Translations under genes and position numbers: made by a program
Source: Lamprobacter modestohalophilus
GTDB taxonomy: Bacteria; Pseudomonadota; Gammaproteobacteria; Chromatiales; Chromatiaceae
DNA: 64,000 nucleotides
Assembly: GCF_016583905.1 (NCBI RefSeq)
Contig: NZ_NRRY01000022.1
Coordinates: 19,328 to 83,327, forward strand
Reading direction: 5' to 3'
The notes under the pieces: model-generated
Database searches by the model: none
The model's input: only the letters and a program-made list of their open reading frames with translations
What the model was told of the DNA's origin: nothing
Shown: positions 26,871-36,853 of the stretch, one piece after another
Layout: every line of letters starts with the position of its first letter
Position numbering within the stretch: the first letter of the stretch is position 1

Positions 26871-28817
26871 TCAGTGCTTGTCGTCCTTGACCTCTTCGAA
26901 CTCAGCGTCGACGACGTCGTCGGCATCGGCCTTGGCGCCCGCACCGGCCGAGCTACCCGCATCCCCGGCCGAGCCATCGCCGCCCGCAGCCCCCTGATCC
27001 TGGGAGTAGAGGCGCTCGGCCATCTTACCGGATGCCTCGCCGAGGGCCTTGGTCAAGGACTCGATCTTATCCTTGTCCTCCCCTTTCATCGCCTCTTCGA
27101 GCTCCTTGATGGTGCTCTCGATACGGTCCTTTTCACCGGCTTCGAGTTTGTCGTCGCCCAGCTGCTCCATCGACTTTTGCGTTGCATGGATCATCGAGTC
27201 GGCCTGGTTACGGGCGCCGACCAGCTCGTGGAACTTGCGGTCGTCCTCGGCATGCGCCTCGGCATCCTTGACCATCCGCTCGACCTCATCGTCCGAAAGG
27301 CCTGAGCTGGCCTTGATGACGATCGACTGCTCCTTGCCGGTGGCCTTATCTTTGGCATGCACATTCAGGATGCCATTGGCATCGATGTCAAACTTGACCT
27401 CGATCTGCGGCACGCCGCGCGGTGCCGGCGGGATGTCGGAGAGGTCGAACCGACCAAGCGACTTGTTATCGGCAGCACGCTCGCGCTCGCCCTGCAGCAC
27501 ATGCACGGTGACGGCAGTCTGATGGTCGTCGGCAGTCGAGAACACCTGATTCGCCGAGGTCGGGATGGTGGTGTTCTTCTCGATCAGCTTGGTCATGATG
27601 CCGCCGAGGGTCTCGATACCCAGCGACAGCGGCGTGACGTCGAGCAGCAGCACGTCTTTGACGCCACCACCGAGCACGCCGCCTTGGATCGCGGCGCCAA
27701 CCGCAACCGCCTCATCCGGGTTGACGTCCTTGCGCGGGGCCTTGCCGAAGAACTCTTCGACCTTGGCCTGTACCTTAGGCATACGGGTCTGACCGCCGAC
27801 CAGGATGACCTCGTTGATGTCGCCAGCGCTGACGCCAGCATCCTTCAGCGCCGTGCGGCAGGGACCGATCGTGCGATCGACCAGATCCTCGACCAGCGAT
27901 TCAAGCTTCGACCGCGTCAACTTGACGTTGAGATGCTTCGGGCCGGTCTGATCGGCGGTGATGTAAGGCAGATTGATGTCGGTCTGCTGGCTCGACGACA
28001 ACTCGATCTTGGCCTTCTCGGCAGCCTCTTTCAGGCGCTGCAGCGCGAGCGGATCATTGTGTAGATCGACGCCCTGCTCCTTCTTGAAGGTCTCAGCCAG
28101 GAAATCGATGATGCGTAGATCGAAGTCCTCACCACCAAGGAAGGTGTCACCATTGGTGGAGAGCACCTCGAACTGATGCTCGCCTTCGATCTCGGCGATC
28201 TCGATGATGGAGATATCAAAGGTGCCGCCGCCCAGGTCGTAGACCGCGAGCTTCTGATCGCCGCGCTTCTTGTCCATGCCGTAGGCGAGCGAGGCCGCCG
28301 TCGGCTCGTTGATGATGCGCTTGACATCGAGCCCAGCGATGCGACCGGCGTCCTTGGTCGCTTGGCGCTGCGAGTCGTTGAAGTAGGCCGGTACCGTGAT
28401 CACCGCCTCGGTGATCTTTTCCCCGAGGTAGTCCTCGGCGGTCTTCTTCATCTTCTGCAGGATCTTCGCCGAGATCTCGGGCGGCGCCATCTTCTTGCCC
28501 TGAGCCTCGACCCAGGCATCGCCGTTGTCGGCCTTGACGATCTTGTACGGGACCATGTCCTTGTCCTTGCCGACCACCTGATCTTCGAACCGTCGCCCGA
28601 TCAGGCGCTTGATCGCAAACAGGGTGTTGGCCGGGTTGGTCACGGCTTGGCGCTTGGCCGATTGACCGACCAGCACCTCACCATCGCTGTTGAAGGCAAC
28701 GATACTCGGCGTGGTGCGATCGCCCTCGGCATTCTCGATGACCTTGGGCTTGTCGCCTTCCATAACGGCGACGCACGAATTGGTTGTCCCGAGATCGATA
28801 CCGATGATCTTTCCCAT
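26871..28817 (-). CDS. dnaK: Chaperone DnaK (Hsp70)
   Basis: 648 aa. [21 protein letters not shown] opens the nucleotide-binding domain; the phosphate motif [15 protein letters not shown] and the adenosine motif follow. The substrate domain includes [14 protein letters not shown], and the tail ends in an acidic [10 protein letters not shown]. The ATG at 28817 is preferred to the longer frame that begins in the upstream gap. It folds and protects proteins with DnaJ and GrpE. It lies in the order hrcA-grpE-dnaK-dnaJ. Confidence 0.98.
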   Translation of the reverse strand: MGKIIGIDLGTTNSCVAVMEGDKPKVIENAEGDRTTPSIVAFNSDGEVLVGQSAKRQAVTNPANTLFAIKRLIGRRFEDQVVGKDKDMVPYKIVKADNGDAWVEAQGKKMAPPEISAKILQKMKKTAEDYLGEKITEAVITVPAYFNDSQRQATKDAGRIAGLDVKRIINEPTAASLAYGMDKKRGDQKLAVYDLGGGTFDISIIEIAEIEGEHQFEVLSTNGDTFLGGEDFDLRIIDFLAETFKKEQGVDLHNDPLALQRLKEAAEKAKIELSSSQQTDINLPYITADQTGPKHLNVKLTRSKLESLVEDLVDRTIGPCRTALKDAGVSAGDINEVILVGGQTRMPKVQAKVEEFFGKAPRKDVNPDEAVAVGAAIQGGVLGGGVKDVLLLDVTPLSLGIETLGGIMTKLIEKNTTIPTSANQVFSTADDHQTAVTVHVLQGERERAADNKSLGRFDLSDIPPAPRGVPQIEVKFDIDANGILNVHAKDKATGKEQSIVIKASSGLSDDEVERMVKDAEAHAEDDRKFHELVGARNQADSMIHATQKSMEQLGDDKLEAGEKDRIESTIKELEEAMKGEDKDKIESLTKALGEASGKMAERLYSQDQGAAGGDGSAGDAGSSAGAGAKADADDVVDAEFEEVKDDKH

Positions 28818-28985
28818 GGTGTATCTCCAGTAGTAAATCTGTTTTGAAGTACGTAATCGGCTGGGCCGGCCCAAATCCGTTCATTGGCGCACGAATTGGG
28901 GCAAAACCCTGCAATTCTCAAGCGTTCGCGAGACTCCGGCGCCGGCCTAGCCGTCGCTTTCGAGACGCGGATTGATGTCGCGCAA

Positions 28986-29648
28986 TCAGGCCGCCTGCGA
29001 CACCATCACAAGTGCTGGGCGCATCAGTCGGCCATTGAGCAAGTAGCCGCTTTGCACCACGTTCACCACGGTATTGGGCGGCACATCAGAGCGCGGCTGC
29101 ATCGCCATCGCCTGGTGATAGTCGGGATTGAACGGCTCACCCTCGGGGTCGATCCGCTCGACGCCGAATTTGGCCATCACATCGCGCAGCAGCTTCAGCG
29201 TCAGCTCGGTGCCTTCGCGGAGCTTGGAGACATCCGCATCGGGGGCATCCGCGGCGGCCTGGCCGAGTTCGAGGCTATCGCGCACCTGGAGCAGCTCCTT
29301 GACGAAGGAATCCAACGCGAACTTGTGCGCGTTCTCAAGCTCCTTGGCTTGACGCCGCGCCATATTTTCCATCTCGGCGCGGACCCGAAGGATCTGATTA
29401 TGGGCATCATCGGCCCGCGCACGCGCGTCCTCAAGGAGCATTGTCAGCTCGGCGGGATCTTGCTCTGTCGCTTGCGCCTGGGCAGCGTCGAACCCCTCGT
29501 GTGGATCACTCGCTGCCGCCGACGCGGGCTCACTCGTCGCCTCGGCTGAGCGCTTGAGCCCCGACTTGGGATCAACGCCCCCGACTGACTCAGCCTCTTC
29601 AGTCTGCGCCGTCGCGCCGGGTTGCTGCTCTTCTTGCTCCGTCGTCAT
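28986..29648 (-). CDS. grpE: Nucleotide exchange factor GrpE
   Basis: 220 aa. A long Glu/Ala/Pro-rich N-terminal tail (about 1-70) leads to the coiled coil (RARADDAHNQILRVRAEMENMARR) and the C-terminal beta domain with ERIDPEGEPFNPDYHQAM and VVQSGYLLNGRLMRPALVMVS, all diagnostic. It releases ADP from DnaK. It lies between hrcA and dnaK, with 95 bases to hrcA and about 170 to dnaK. Confidence 0.97.
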   Translation of the reverse strand: MTTEQEEQQPGATAQTEEAESVGGVDPKSGLKRSAEATSEPASAAASDPHEGFDAAQAQATEQDPAELTMLLEDARARADDAHNQILRVRAEMENMARRQAKELENAHKFALDSFVKELLQVRDSLELGQAAADAPDADVSKLREGTELTLKLLRDVMAKFGVERIDPEGEPFNPDYHQAMAMQPRSDVPPNTVVNVVQSGYLLNGRLMRPALVMVSQAA

Positions 29649-29743
29649 CTGTTCACTCTCCCCGGGCCAGTGTCAGCACATCGACTGCAGCGCAGTCTGC
29701 ATCCCCAGCCTCTGCCATGTTTGGTTGATGAGTTTGTGGCGGG

Positions 29744-30805
29744 TCAACGGCCGCGAAGGGCTGCTGCGAGCAGCTTTGCCGTGACGTCGACCACCGGAAT
29801 CACCTGCTGATAGTTCATGCGCGTCGGGCCAATCACACCGAGCACGCCGAGCACCTGATCCTCGACCCGGTAGGTGGCGGTCACCACGCTACAATCGTCG
29901 AGCAATTCGTAGCCAGATTCCTCGCCGATGAAAATCTGCACCCCTTCGGCCTCGATACAACGATCGAGCAGATCCAGGATCTGCCGCTTCTCAGTGAAGG
30001 CGTCGAACAACGCCTTGAGCCGGTCCATGCTAGAGAGTTCGGTAAACCCCATGAGATTGGTCTGGCCGGCAATCATGACGTCGTCCTTGTGCTCAGCGGC
30101 CTCGACGACACGCTGCGCCATCATCACCGCGCGCATCATCAGCTCATCCATGTGCGCATGCGTCTGTTTCAGGTCAGCCATCAGCTGGCGGCGCACTTCG
30201 CGCATCTCTTGGCCGTTGAACATCCGCGTCAAGAAGTTCGACGCCTGCTCCAACTGTGAAGCCGACAACGGCTCCCCAGTCTCGAGGATGCGGTTGTGTA
30301 CCTCGCCATCGCCCGTCACCAAGATGGCCAAGACCCGCCGGCCGGAAAGCTGCACGAACTCGATCTGCCGAAACACATCGCGCTCATGCCGCGGCACCAT
30401 CACCAGCCCGGCCAAGTGAGTCACCCCAGACAGCGCCTGAGATGCTGTCTGGATCAGACTAACGGTGTCTGTCGTGCGCGCGAACTGATCGCGCAACTTT
30501 GACACATCAGCCTCGGTCAGCGGCGAGACCTTGAGCAAGCTATCGATGAAGAGTCGATAACCTGATGCCGTTGGCACCCGCCCCGCCGAGGTATGTGGCG
30601 ATGACACCAGCCCCATGTCCTCGAGGTCCGACATCACATTACGCACCGTCGCAGGGCTCAGATCGAGGCCCGTATCGCGGGCCAGCGTCCGCGAGCCCAC
30701 GGGCTGCCCATCGCGAATGTGACGCTCGACGAGCACCTTGAGGAAGTGCAATGCCCGTTCGCTAACTTGGCCCTCAGTAAAGCGGCCACTGGCTCGAGAG
30801 TCCAT
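29744..30805 (-). CDS. hrcA: Heat-inducible transcription repressor HrcA
   Basis: 353 aa from the ATG at 30805; the open frame could extend 14 codons further to a TTG. The N-terminal winged helix (SERALHFLKVLVERHI, PVGSRTLA, LSPATVRNVMSDLEDMGLV) is followed by SPHTSAGRVPTASGYRLFID and the C-terminal VLGVIGPTRMNYQQVIP. HrcA binds CIRCE and represses heat-shock genes; its folding depends on GroEL in known systems. A perfect CIRCE lies 68 bases upstream, so it should be autoregulated. Confidence 0.97.
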   Translation of the reverse strand: MDSRASGRFTEGQVSERALHFLKVLVERHIRDGQPVGSRTLARDTGLDLSPATVRNVMSDLEDMGLVSSPHTSAGRVPTASGYRLFIDSLLKVSPLTEADVSKLRDQFARTTDTVSLIQTASQALSGVTHLAGLVMVPRHERDVFRQIEFVQLSGRRVLAILVTGDGEVHNRILETGEPLSASQLEQASNFLTRMFNGQEMREVRRQLMADLKQTHAHMDELMMRAVMMAQRVVEAAEHKDDVMIAGQTNLMGFTELSSMDRLKALFDAFTEKRQILDLLDRCIEAEGVQIFIGEESGYELLDDCSVVTATYRVEDQVLGVLGVIGPTRMNYQQVIPVVDVTAKLLAAALRGR

Positions 30806-30872
30806 TGACACGAGATTTTCACTCACTGGAGACTGAACGAGACCCAAAGGGTTTCGGACAAGAAATCGGCTG

Positions 30873-30899
30873 TTAGCACTCTAATCGATCGAGTGCTAA
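30873..30899 (-). promoter_or_regulatory. CIRCE operator (HrcA binding site)
   Basis: TTAGCACTC, nine spacer bases, then GAGTGCTAA: a perfect match to the CIRCE consensus with canonical 9-base spacing. It lies upstream of hrcA, which heads the hrcA-grpE-dnaK-dnaJ cluster on the minus strand. Confidence 0.97.
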
Positions 30900-31366
30900 C
30901 TCAGGCAATCTAAGGTGCTGGCCGAATGATGTCAAGAACCGCCGCCCAGTTCTTGCAACCGATCTTGCAAACGATGAGGCCGTTGGCGGACGCTCGTTGT
31001 GCCAATGCTAGCGAGCCCGGTAGGTCTGGTCCCTGGCAGCGATGAGCGCCGACGGATGCGCCTCTGCTCACAATTCACCGTTTTGGCTGGCGGGCGCAAC
31101 GCTGCCACAGCATTGGCGTGCGCGATGCCACATGCTAACGTTGCGGCCACTGATCGCAGCGACCAGCCATGTTCGTCAGCCCGATGCTTTCATGCGGGTC
31201 TCGATCATGGCCTCTGCCAGCCGATCGCTTAGCCGGCGCCCTCAGGGCTTCCAGTCCGGGCGTCGATAGGTCACGATGACCTGACGCAGCGCCCCGCGAG
31301 CCCGAGTCGCCGGCGTGATGATCAAGACCCCCCATCGTTCTTGCCTGCCCAGGATCGCTCGCCCCC
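30900..31366. other. Intergenic region between hrcA and nadK, no gene supported
   Basis: About 467 bases between the divergent hrcA and nadK genes. Apart from the CIRCE element at its left edge I see no supported gene. A short minus-strand stretch near 31250-31330 reads TPATRARGALRQVIVTY then stops, but it has no convincing start. Confidence 0.6.
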
Positions 31367-32248
31367 ATGGCCTGGTTTCAAAACGTCGGCATCATCGCCA
31401 AACAGCATGACGATGCGCGTGTTGCCACAACAGTCGCACGCGCCGTCAGTCTGCTCAGCGCGCGAGGTGTCCGCACCCACTTCGAACAGACCACGGCTGC
31501 GTTACTGCAGCGTTCCGATGGCATCAGTATCGATGACATTGGCGAGCGCTGCGATCTGGTGCTCGTCGTCGGCGGCGACGGCACCTTCCTGCATGCTGCG
31601 CGCATGCTGGCAGAGCATGATGTCGCCTTGGTCGGTATCAATCTCGGACGTCTTGGATTTCTGGTCGATATCCTGCCCGATGAGATCGAGCTCCGCCTGG
31701 AACAGATCCTCAGCGGCGCCTATGATGCCGATACACGCATCCTGCTGGATGCCCGGATCGGCGATCAAGCGAAACCAGAGCGTGCACTGAATGATGTGGT
31801 GATCCACAAATGGAACTCGGTGCGCATGATCGAATTCGAGACCTATCTCGACGGGCAGTTCGTCAACGCCCAACGCTCCGACGGACTGATTGTCGCGACC
31901 CCGACCGGCTCCACGGCCTACGCCCTCTCGGGCGGAGGTCCACTGCTCAACCCACGCCTCGACAGCCTGCTGCTGGTGCCGATCTGCCCGCACACGCTGA
32001 GCAATCGGCCGCTCGTCGTCCCGGGTAGCAGTCGCATCGAGATCCGCATCCGCAACCTGGAGCCCGAGCAGGTGCGCCTAACCTGTGACGGCCAAGTTGA
32101 CTTGCCGCTAGAATCCGACAGCAGCATCCAGATCGAGCGCAGTCGCCGCCGCGTGCGGCTGCTGCATCCGCAAGATCACAACCACTACCGCATCCTGCGC
32201 GCCAAGCTCGGCTGGGGCGGCCATACGCACTCGGATACCCTGTGCTAA
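31367..32248 (+). CDS. nadK: NAD kinase
   Basis: 293 aa, typical length. The catalytic GGDGT motif is at 69-73 (LVVGGDGTFLHA). INLGRLGFLVDI, the NE/ND-type region LNDVVIHKWNSVRMIEFE, TPTGSTAYALSGGGPLL and PICPHTLSNRPLVV are all family signatures. It phosphorylates NAD to NADP in the cytoplasm. It overlaps recN by 7 bases, so the two are co-transcribed, a common pairing in gammaproteobacteria. Confidence 0.97.
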   Translation: MAWFQNVGIIAKQHDDARVATTVARAVSLLSARGVRTHFEQTTAALLQRSDGISIDDIGERCDLVLVVGGDGTFLHAARMLAEHDVALVGINLGRLGFLVDILPDEIELRLEQILSGAYDADTRILLDARIGDQAKPERALNDVVIHKWNSVRMIEFETYLDGQFVNAQRSDGLIVATPTGSTAYALSGGGPLLNPRLDSLLLVPICPHTLSNRPLVVPGSSRIEIRIRNLEPEQVRLTCDGQVDLPLESDSSIQIERSRRRVRLLHPQDHNHYRILRAKLGWGGHTHSDTLC

Positions 32249-33909
32249 CCCAGATCACCGTTCAAGACCTGGTCATCGTCAGCCGGCTCGAACTCGAGCT
32301 GGCAGCGGGGATGACCGCGCTGACTGGCGAGACCGGCGCCGGCAAGTCGATCCTGATCGACGCGCTTGGGCTGACCCTGGGCGACAAGGCCGATGCGAGC
32401 CTGATCCGCAGCGGCTGCGAGCGCGCTGAGATCAGCGCCAGCTTCGATGTCACCAACAATACACCTGCTCAGGCCTGGCTCGCTGAGCAGGCGCTCGAGG
32501 ATGACCACGACTGCCTGATTCGGCGCGTACTGGTGCGCAGCGGACGCGCGCGCGCCTATATCAACGGCCGCGCGGTGAGCAGTGCTCAGTTGCGCGCGCT
32601 GGGCGAACGGCTGGTCGACATCCACGGCCAGCATGCGCATCAGTCGCTGTTGCGTTCGGCGGCTCAGCGCAGCCTGCTCGATGGCTATGCCGACCATCAG
32701 CCACTCACCGCCGAGGTGGCCGAGCACTATCGCCGCTACAAAGAGTTCGACCAGCGCTGGAAGGCGCTAAATGCGGCCCGCAGCGAGCGCGAGGAGCGCC
32801 TCGAACTGCTGCGCTTTCAGCTCGAGGAGCTGGACGCGCTCGAGCTCGGCGAGCATGAGCTCGACGCGCTCGACGCCGAACAGCGCCGGCTCGCCAACCA
32901 AGGCCAGTTACAGGCGATGGCGGCGACGCTGGTCGAGCGACTCTATGAGGGTGAGCAATCGCTGCGCGACGGCCTCGGCCAGGCGAGTGCCGATCTTGCC
33001 AGCTTGAGCGGGATCGATCCGAGCTTGGTCGAGACGCGTGAGCTGATCGATGGCGCCACGGTGCAGATCGAAGAGGCCGCGGCCAATCTGCGCCACTATC
33101 TGGATGGACTCGAGATGGACCCGAGCCGCCTTGGTGTGGTTGAACAGCGCATCGGCCGCATCCATGATATCGGGCGTAAGTACCGAGTTGCACCGGAGCA
33201 GCTAATCGCCTTCACCGCTGAGCGGCATGCCGAGGTTGAGCGATTGCAGCAGGCCGACCAATCACTCGATGCGCTTTCCGCTGAGCGCGAGCAGGCGCAC
33301 TCGGCCTTGCTCGAGCGCGCCGAGGCGCTGAGTGCGTCGCGGATTGAAGCCGCTGCCCGCCTGAGTCGAACCGTCACCGCAGCGATGCAGGATCTCGGGA
33401 TGGCGGGCGGGGAATTTCAGATCGAGGTCAACACCGGCGGTCAGGAGGCGATCGGCAGCCAAGGGCTCGACAGCATCGCCTTCTTGGTCAGCGCCAACCC
33501 CGGCCAACCGCTGCAGCCGTTGGCCAAGGTCGCCTCCGGCGGTGAGCTCTCACGCATCAGCTTGGCGATCCAGGTCGCGACCGCTGAGATCGGCGGAATC
33601 CCGACCCTGGTCTTCGATGAGGTCGATGTCGGCATCGGCGGTGGCGTTGCCGAGATCGTCGGCCGTTTGTTACGCCGGCTTGGTGAGCGTCGACAGGTGC
33701 TCTGCGTTACCCATCTGGCGCAAGTCGCAGCGCAGGCGCATCAGCATCTGCGGGTTAAGAAGTTCGCCAAAGAAGCGCAGACCTTTACCGAGATCAGCCC
33801 GCTCGATACCGAGCAACGCATCGACGAGGTCGCGCGCATGCTCGGTGGCACCGAGATGACGACGACGACCCGAGCCCACGCCGCTGAGATGTTAGGGCTC
33901 GCGCCCTAA
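32242..33909 (+). CDS. recN: DNA repair protein RecN (SMC-like ATPase)
   Basis: 555 aa. Walker A GETGAGKS at 29-36, a long coiled-coil centre (about 150-370), the ABC signature VASGGELSRISLAIQ and Walker B TLVFDEVDVGIGG near the C-terminus. RecN acts at double-strand breaks. GTG start inside the nadK end. Usually SOS-controlled, but no LexA box is visible because the promoter would lie upstream of nadK. Confidence 0.97.
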   Translation: MLTQITVQDLVIVSRLELELAAGMTALTGETGAGKSILIDALGLTLGDKADASLIRSGCERAEISASFDVTNNTPAQAWLAEQALEDDHDCLIRRVLVRSGRARAYINGRAVSSAQLRALGERLVDIHGQHAHQSLLRSAAQRSLLDGYADHQPLTAEVAEHYRRYKEFDQRWKALNAARSEREERLELLRFQLEELDALELGEHELDALDAEQRRLANQGQLQAMAATLVERLYEGEQSLRDGLGQASADLASLSGIDPSLVETRELIDGATVQIEEAAANLRHYLDGLEMDPSRLGVVEQRIGRIHDIGRKYRVAPEQLIAFTAERHAEVERLQQADQSLDALSAEREQAHSALLERAEALSASRIEAAARLSRTVTAAMQDLGMAGGEFQIEVNTGGQEAIGSQGLDSIAFLVSANPGQPLQPLAKVASGGELSRISLAIQVATAEIGGIPTLVFDEVDVGIGGGVAEIVGRLLRRLGERRQVLCVTHLAQVAAQAHQHLRVKKFAKEAQTFTEISPLDTEQRIDEVARMLGGTEMTTTTRAHAAEMLGLAP

Positions 33910-34027
33910 GCCGCTAAAATCCTCGCCCATCGCCACCCCATAGAGAATGTGCCTCGTGCGCGCCACATTCGCACTCGGAATCACTATCCCATAACCGCCG
34001 CCCAACGCGGCCACTCAGGAGTCACAC

Positions 34028-35086
34028 ATGGAACACTTCGGCTTCCCCTTGGAGGTCCTGTTCATCTTCTTCGGCGTCATCGCGCTGTCAGTCTACCTAG
34101 ACCTGCGCGCCCACCGCGGGGTTGATGAGATATCACTGAAAGACGCCGGCCTCTGGTCGATGTTCTGGATCGGCCTGTCATTCGCCTTCTACGGCTATCT
34201 CTGGGTGCGCTTCGACCAGGCCTACGCCGATCTCTTCCTGGCTGGGTATGTGCTGGAGAAGACGCTGTCAGTCGACAACCTGATGGTGTTCATCGCGATC
34301 TTCTCCTCTTTTGCGATTAAGGGCGCCTTGCAGCATCGCATCCTTTACTGGGGCATCATCGGTGCACTCGTCTTTCGCGCCATCTTCGTCGTCATCGGCA
34401 CGTCGCTGTTCCTGCTCAGCCCCTGGGTTGGCTTCATCTTTGCCGCCGCGGTCGCCTGGAGCGCATGGGCCATGATGACCGCAAGCGATGCCGAGGATGA
34501 AATCGAAGACTACACCGATCATTGGTCGGTGCGCATGGTCAAGCGGGTATTACCCGTCTTTCCGCGCCTGCATCACGGCAAGTTCCTGCTCTCGCGCAAG
34601 CAAGTGGAGCAACGCATAGAGGAAGATCCCTCCATCGAGCTGCAAGGCAAGGCCGGCTCCAAGGCCCTGTGGTATGCCACCCCAGCACTGCTCTGCCTGC
34701 TCGCCATCGAGACCAGCGACATCATGTTCGCTTTCGATTCGGTGCCTGCGGTCATTGCCATCACCCAAGAGCCGCTGTTGGTCTATGCAGCAATGATCTT
34801 CGCGATCCTCGGCCTACGCAGCCTGTATTTCGTGTTAGCGGCGCTGACACGCTACATGGTGCACTTAGAGAAGGCGGTCATCGTGCTGCTGTACTTCATT
34901 GCCGCCAAACTGGCGCTGCAGAGCTGGAATCACGTCTTCGGTGACACCGGCATCCATATCAGCCCATCCGCTAGCCTTTACATTGTTTTCGGCATCCTGA
35001 CCCTGGGTGTGGTCGCCTCGTTGCTGTTCCCGGAACGGGACCAGCCAACAGCGGAAACCGCGACCGAAAACGAAACGACGCGATGA
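34028..35086 (+). CDS. TerC/Alx-family integral membrane protein
   Basis: 352 aa with about eight membrane helices. TerC signatures: GYVLEKTLSVDNLMVF near 75-90, ETSDIMFAFDSVPAV near 225-240 with conserved acidic residues in the membrane, and ILGLRSLYFVL. Family members such as Alx/MntX-type proteins are linked to Mn2+ handling and tellurite/metal stress. A ribosome site (aggag) lies 8 bases before the ATG. It is about 8 kb from the TerD cluster, with the biotin locus between. Confidence 0.93.
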   Translation: MEHFGFPLEVLFIFFGVIALSVYLDLRAHRGVDEISLKDAGLWSMFWIGLSFAFYGYLWVRFDQAYADLFLAGYVLEKTLSVDNLMVFIAIFSSFAIKGALQHRILYWGIIGALVFRAIFVVIGTSLFLLSPWVGFIFAAAVAWSAWAMMTASDAEDEIEDYTDHWSVRMVKRVLPVFPRLHHGKFLLSRKQVEQRIEEDPSIELQGKAGSKALWYATPALLCLLAIETSDIMFAFDSVPAVIAITQEPLLVYAAMIFAILGLRSLYFVLAALTRYMVHLEKAVIVLLYFIAAKLALQSWNHVFGDTGIHISPSASLYIVFGILTLGVVASLLFPERDQPTAETATENETTR

Positions 35087-35090
35087 TCGT

Positions 35091-35831
35091 CTAGACCATC
35101 TCTGGGAATGGTTCGAGAAAATCCGCAACCTGTATTGGCGTTGGCGTCCTCAGCCAGGGAATCACGCCAAGACAGGGCGCCGGCAGCCGCTCACGCAAGG
35201 TCGCCAGATTGTCGTCCGCGGCAGCCATGGCGGGGTCGATCCGGTTCGCGACCCAGCCGGTGAGTTGCAGACCCGAGGCTTGAATCGACTCAGCACTCAG
35301 CAGCGCATGATTGAGACAGCCAAGCCTCAGGCCGACCACCAGAACCACCGGGAGATCCAGGGCGCTAGGCAGATCAGCAAGCGTCAAACCTGGCCCGAGC
35401 GGCACCCGCCAACCGCCAGCGCCTTCGACCAAAACCCAGTCTGCCTGGGTGATTAGATGTTGGTACGCGGTCTTGATCGGCTCGATCTGCATCTCGACAC
35501 CCACTTGCGCGGCAGCGATGTGTGGTGCGATCGGAGGCCCGAAGGCGTAGGGATTGATTGCTGAATAGGGGAGCGGCTTTGAGCCTTGAGCCTGAATCCG
35601 CAGCGCGTCTTCATTGCGCAGACCATCCGGCGTCAGCATACAACCGGCAGCGACCGGTTTCATCCCAAGCACGCTGAGCCCACGCCGCTGCAAGGCCGCC
35701 ATCAGCCCAAGCGTCATCTCGGTCTTGCCAACCTCGGTATCGGTGCCAGTGACGAAGAGTCCCTGTGCATGAGGCGGTAACCCCCTCTTCGCCTGCGCCG
35801 ATGTTGAGCTGATTCCGATCGCACCACTCAT
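35091..35831 (-). CDS. bioD: Dethiobiotin synthetase
   Basis: 246 aa. P-loop GTDTEVGKTEMTLGL near 28-42, then GMKPVAAG, ALLSAESIQASGLQLTGWVANRID and VEGAGGWRVPL, all diagnostic of BioD. It closes the ureido ring of dethiobiotin using CO2 and ATP. It is separated from bioC by a GNAT/DUF1778 toxin-antitoxin pair on the same strand, so it may be transcribed from its own or the TA promoter. Confidence 0.96.
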   Translation of the reverse strand: MSGAIGISSTSAQAKRGLPPHAQGLFVTGTDTEVGKTEMTLGLMAALQRRGLSVLGMKPVAAGCMLTPDGLRNEDALRIQAQGSKPLPYSAINPYAFGPPIAPHIAAAQVGVEMQIEPIKTAYQHLITQADWVLVEGAGGWRVPLGPGLTLADLPSALDLPVVLVVGLRLGCLNHALLSAESIQASGLQLTGWVANRIDPAMAAADDNLATLRERLPAPCLGVIPWLRTPTPIQVADFLEPFPEMV

Positions 35832-35910
35832 ACCGTAGGTCTCGTTATCTCATGAGTTGGATCATCTACGATCTTCGAGCCAGCGCCATTTCCTGCAAGC
35901 GAGAAAGCCA

Positions 35911-36423
35911 TCAGCGACCCGCGCTTGGGAGGAGCGGACGCAGGTCTTTGACCAGCAGGTACAGATGAAGCGGATCGGTCGGTGAGGGGGCGAAACCAAA
36001 GTGGGCGTAAAAGCCACGGGCGTCGTCGTCCTTGGCGTGGACCGCGAAGGCGCGGATACCACCAATCTCAGCGGCCTGAAGTGTGCGGCGCATGGCGTCT
36101 TTGAGCAAGCCCATGCCGATGCCACGACGCTGCCAGGTGACGGCGACGGCGAGCCGGGCGAGCAGCATGATGGGGACAGGATGGCGGGCGAGCCCCTTGG
36201 TCAGTCGCTCTGGGGCATCGTTAAATGCCACCTCCCCCACCACCAGCGTGTAGAAGCCGATCACCTCATCATCATGCAGACCGATGTAGGTCTGCGAGGC
36301 ATTGGCCTGCTGATTGGTCAAGGCATGGCGCAGCAGGAAACGATCGAGTGACTCAGTTCCGCTCGAGAACCCGTCAAGCGGATGGTCGCGCCGCAGCTTC
36401 TCGATCCGAAAGCCGGCCGTCAT
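35911..36423 (-). CDS. GNAT acetyltransferase toxin (TacT/AtaT type)
   Basis: 170 aa. FRIEKLRRDHPLDGFSSGTESLDRFLLRHA, then LLARLAVAVTWQRRGIGMGLLKDAM (acetyl-CoA loop Q-R-R-G-I-G) and FYAHFGFAPSPTDPLHLYLLVKDL are typical of toxin GNATs that acetylate aminoacyl-tRNA. It is preceded by a DUF1778 antitoxin with an ATGA overlap. The pair sits between bioC and bioD and may be an insertion there. Confidence 0.92.
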   Translation of the reverse strand: MTAGFRIEKLRRDHPLDGFSSGTESLDRFLLRHALTNQQANASQTYIGLHDDEVIGFYTLVVGEVAFNDAPERLTKGLARHPVPIMLLARLAVAVTWQRRGIGMGLLKDAMRRTLQAAEIGGIRAFAVHAKDDDARGFYAHFGFAPSPTDPLHLYLLVKDLRPLLPSAGR

Positions 36424-36710
36424 GCCGCGTCGGGCGGATCGAAAGGCGTCGGCTCATGCAACAGGCGCTCAAGACGTGGGAGTGCGCGGGGTGGCCTCTC
36501 AAGCGCAGCCATAAAGGCGCTCCAGTGCTCGGCATCGAGCCCAAAATGCTGGCGATCAGCCAGGGTCTCGTCGGCACGCTCCAGTGCGCTGCTCAACACG
36601 AACTGGCTCACTGACTGGTGCCGCTCGCGGGCCGCGGCACTGAGCCGCGCCTTGGCCTCCGGTGTGAGCCGCAGATCGAGCTTGGAGCTTCGGGCTTGAG
36701 TGTTCGGCAT
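36420..36710 (-). CDS. DUF1778-family (TacA-type) antitoxin
   Basis: 96 aa. An N-terminal ribbon-helix-helix region (LDLRLTPEAKARLSAAARERHQSVSQFVLSSALE) matches DUF1778 antitoxins, followed by a linker and a C-terminal FGLDAEHWSAFMAALERPP segment that binds the GNAT toxin in known pairs. Likely autorepressor. The bioC end lies 129 bases upstream. Confidence 0.92.
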   Translation of the reverse strand: MPNTQARSSKLDLRLTPEAKARLSAAARERHQSVSQFVLSSALERADETLADRQHFGLDAEHWSAFMAALERPPRALPRLERLLHEPTPFDPPDAA

Positions 36711-36817
36711 AGGCGTCTCCAGTGATCAAGCCCCCATCATAGCCGCCAGACATTGTCTTGACAACGCACACTCCACTCCGCTTCAACCCCCGGTCAGTGA
36801 AGAGCGCGGACCAACTC

Positions 36818-36853
36818 ATCGGGCCACTCACCGGGCCACTCATCGGGCCACTC
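36818..36853. repeat. Three 12-bp repeats spanning the bioC stop codon
   Basis: atcgggccactc, accgggccactc and atcgggccactc. The bioC stop (complement of 36840-36842) lies inside the array, and the last bioC residues are coded by one unit. Same 12-bp periodicity as elsewhere. Confidence 0.9.

Noticed and set aside
27357..28064. Plus-strand 235-codon frame
   Set aside because: Antisense to dnaK; dnaK is certain.
30900..31366. A tRNA or small RNA gene in the hrcA-nadK gap
   Set aside because: No cloverleaf or terminator-like hairpin with T tract was found by eye.
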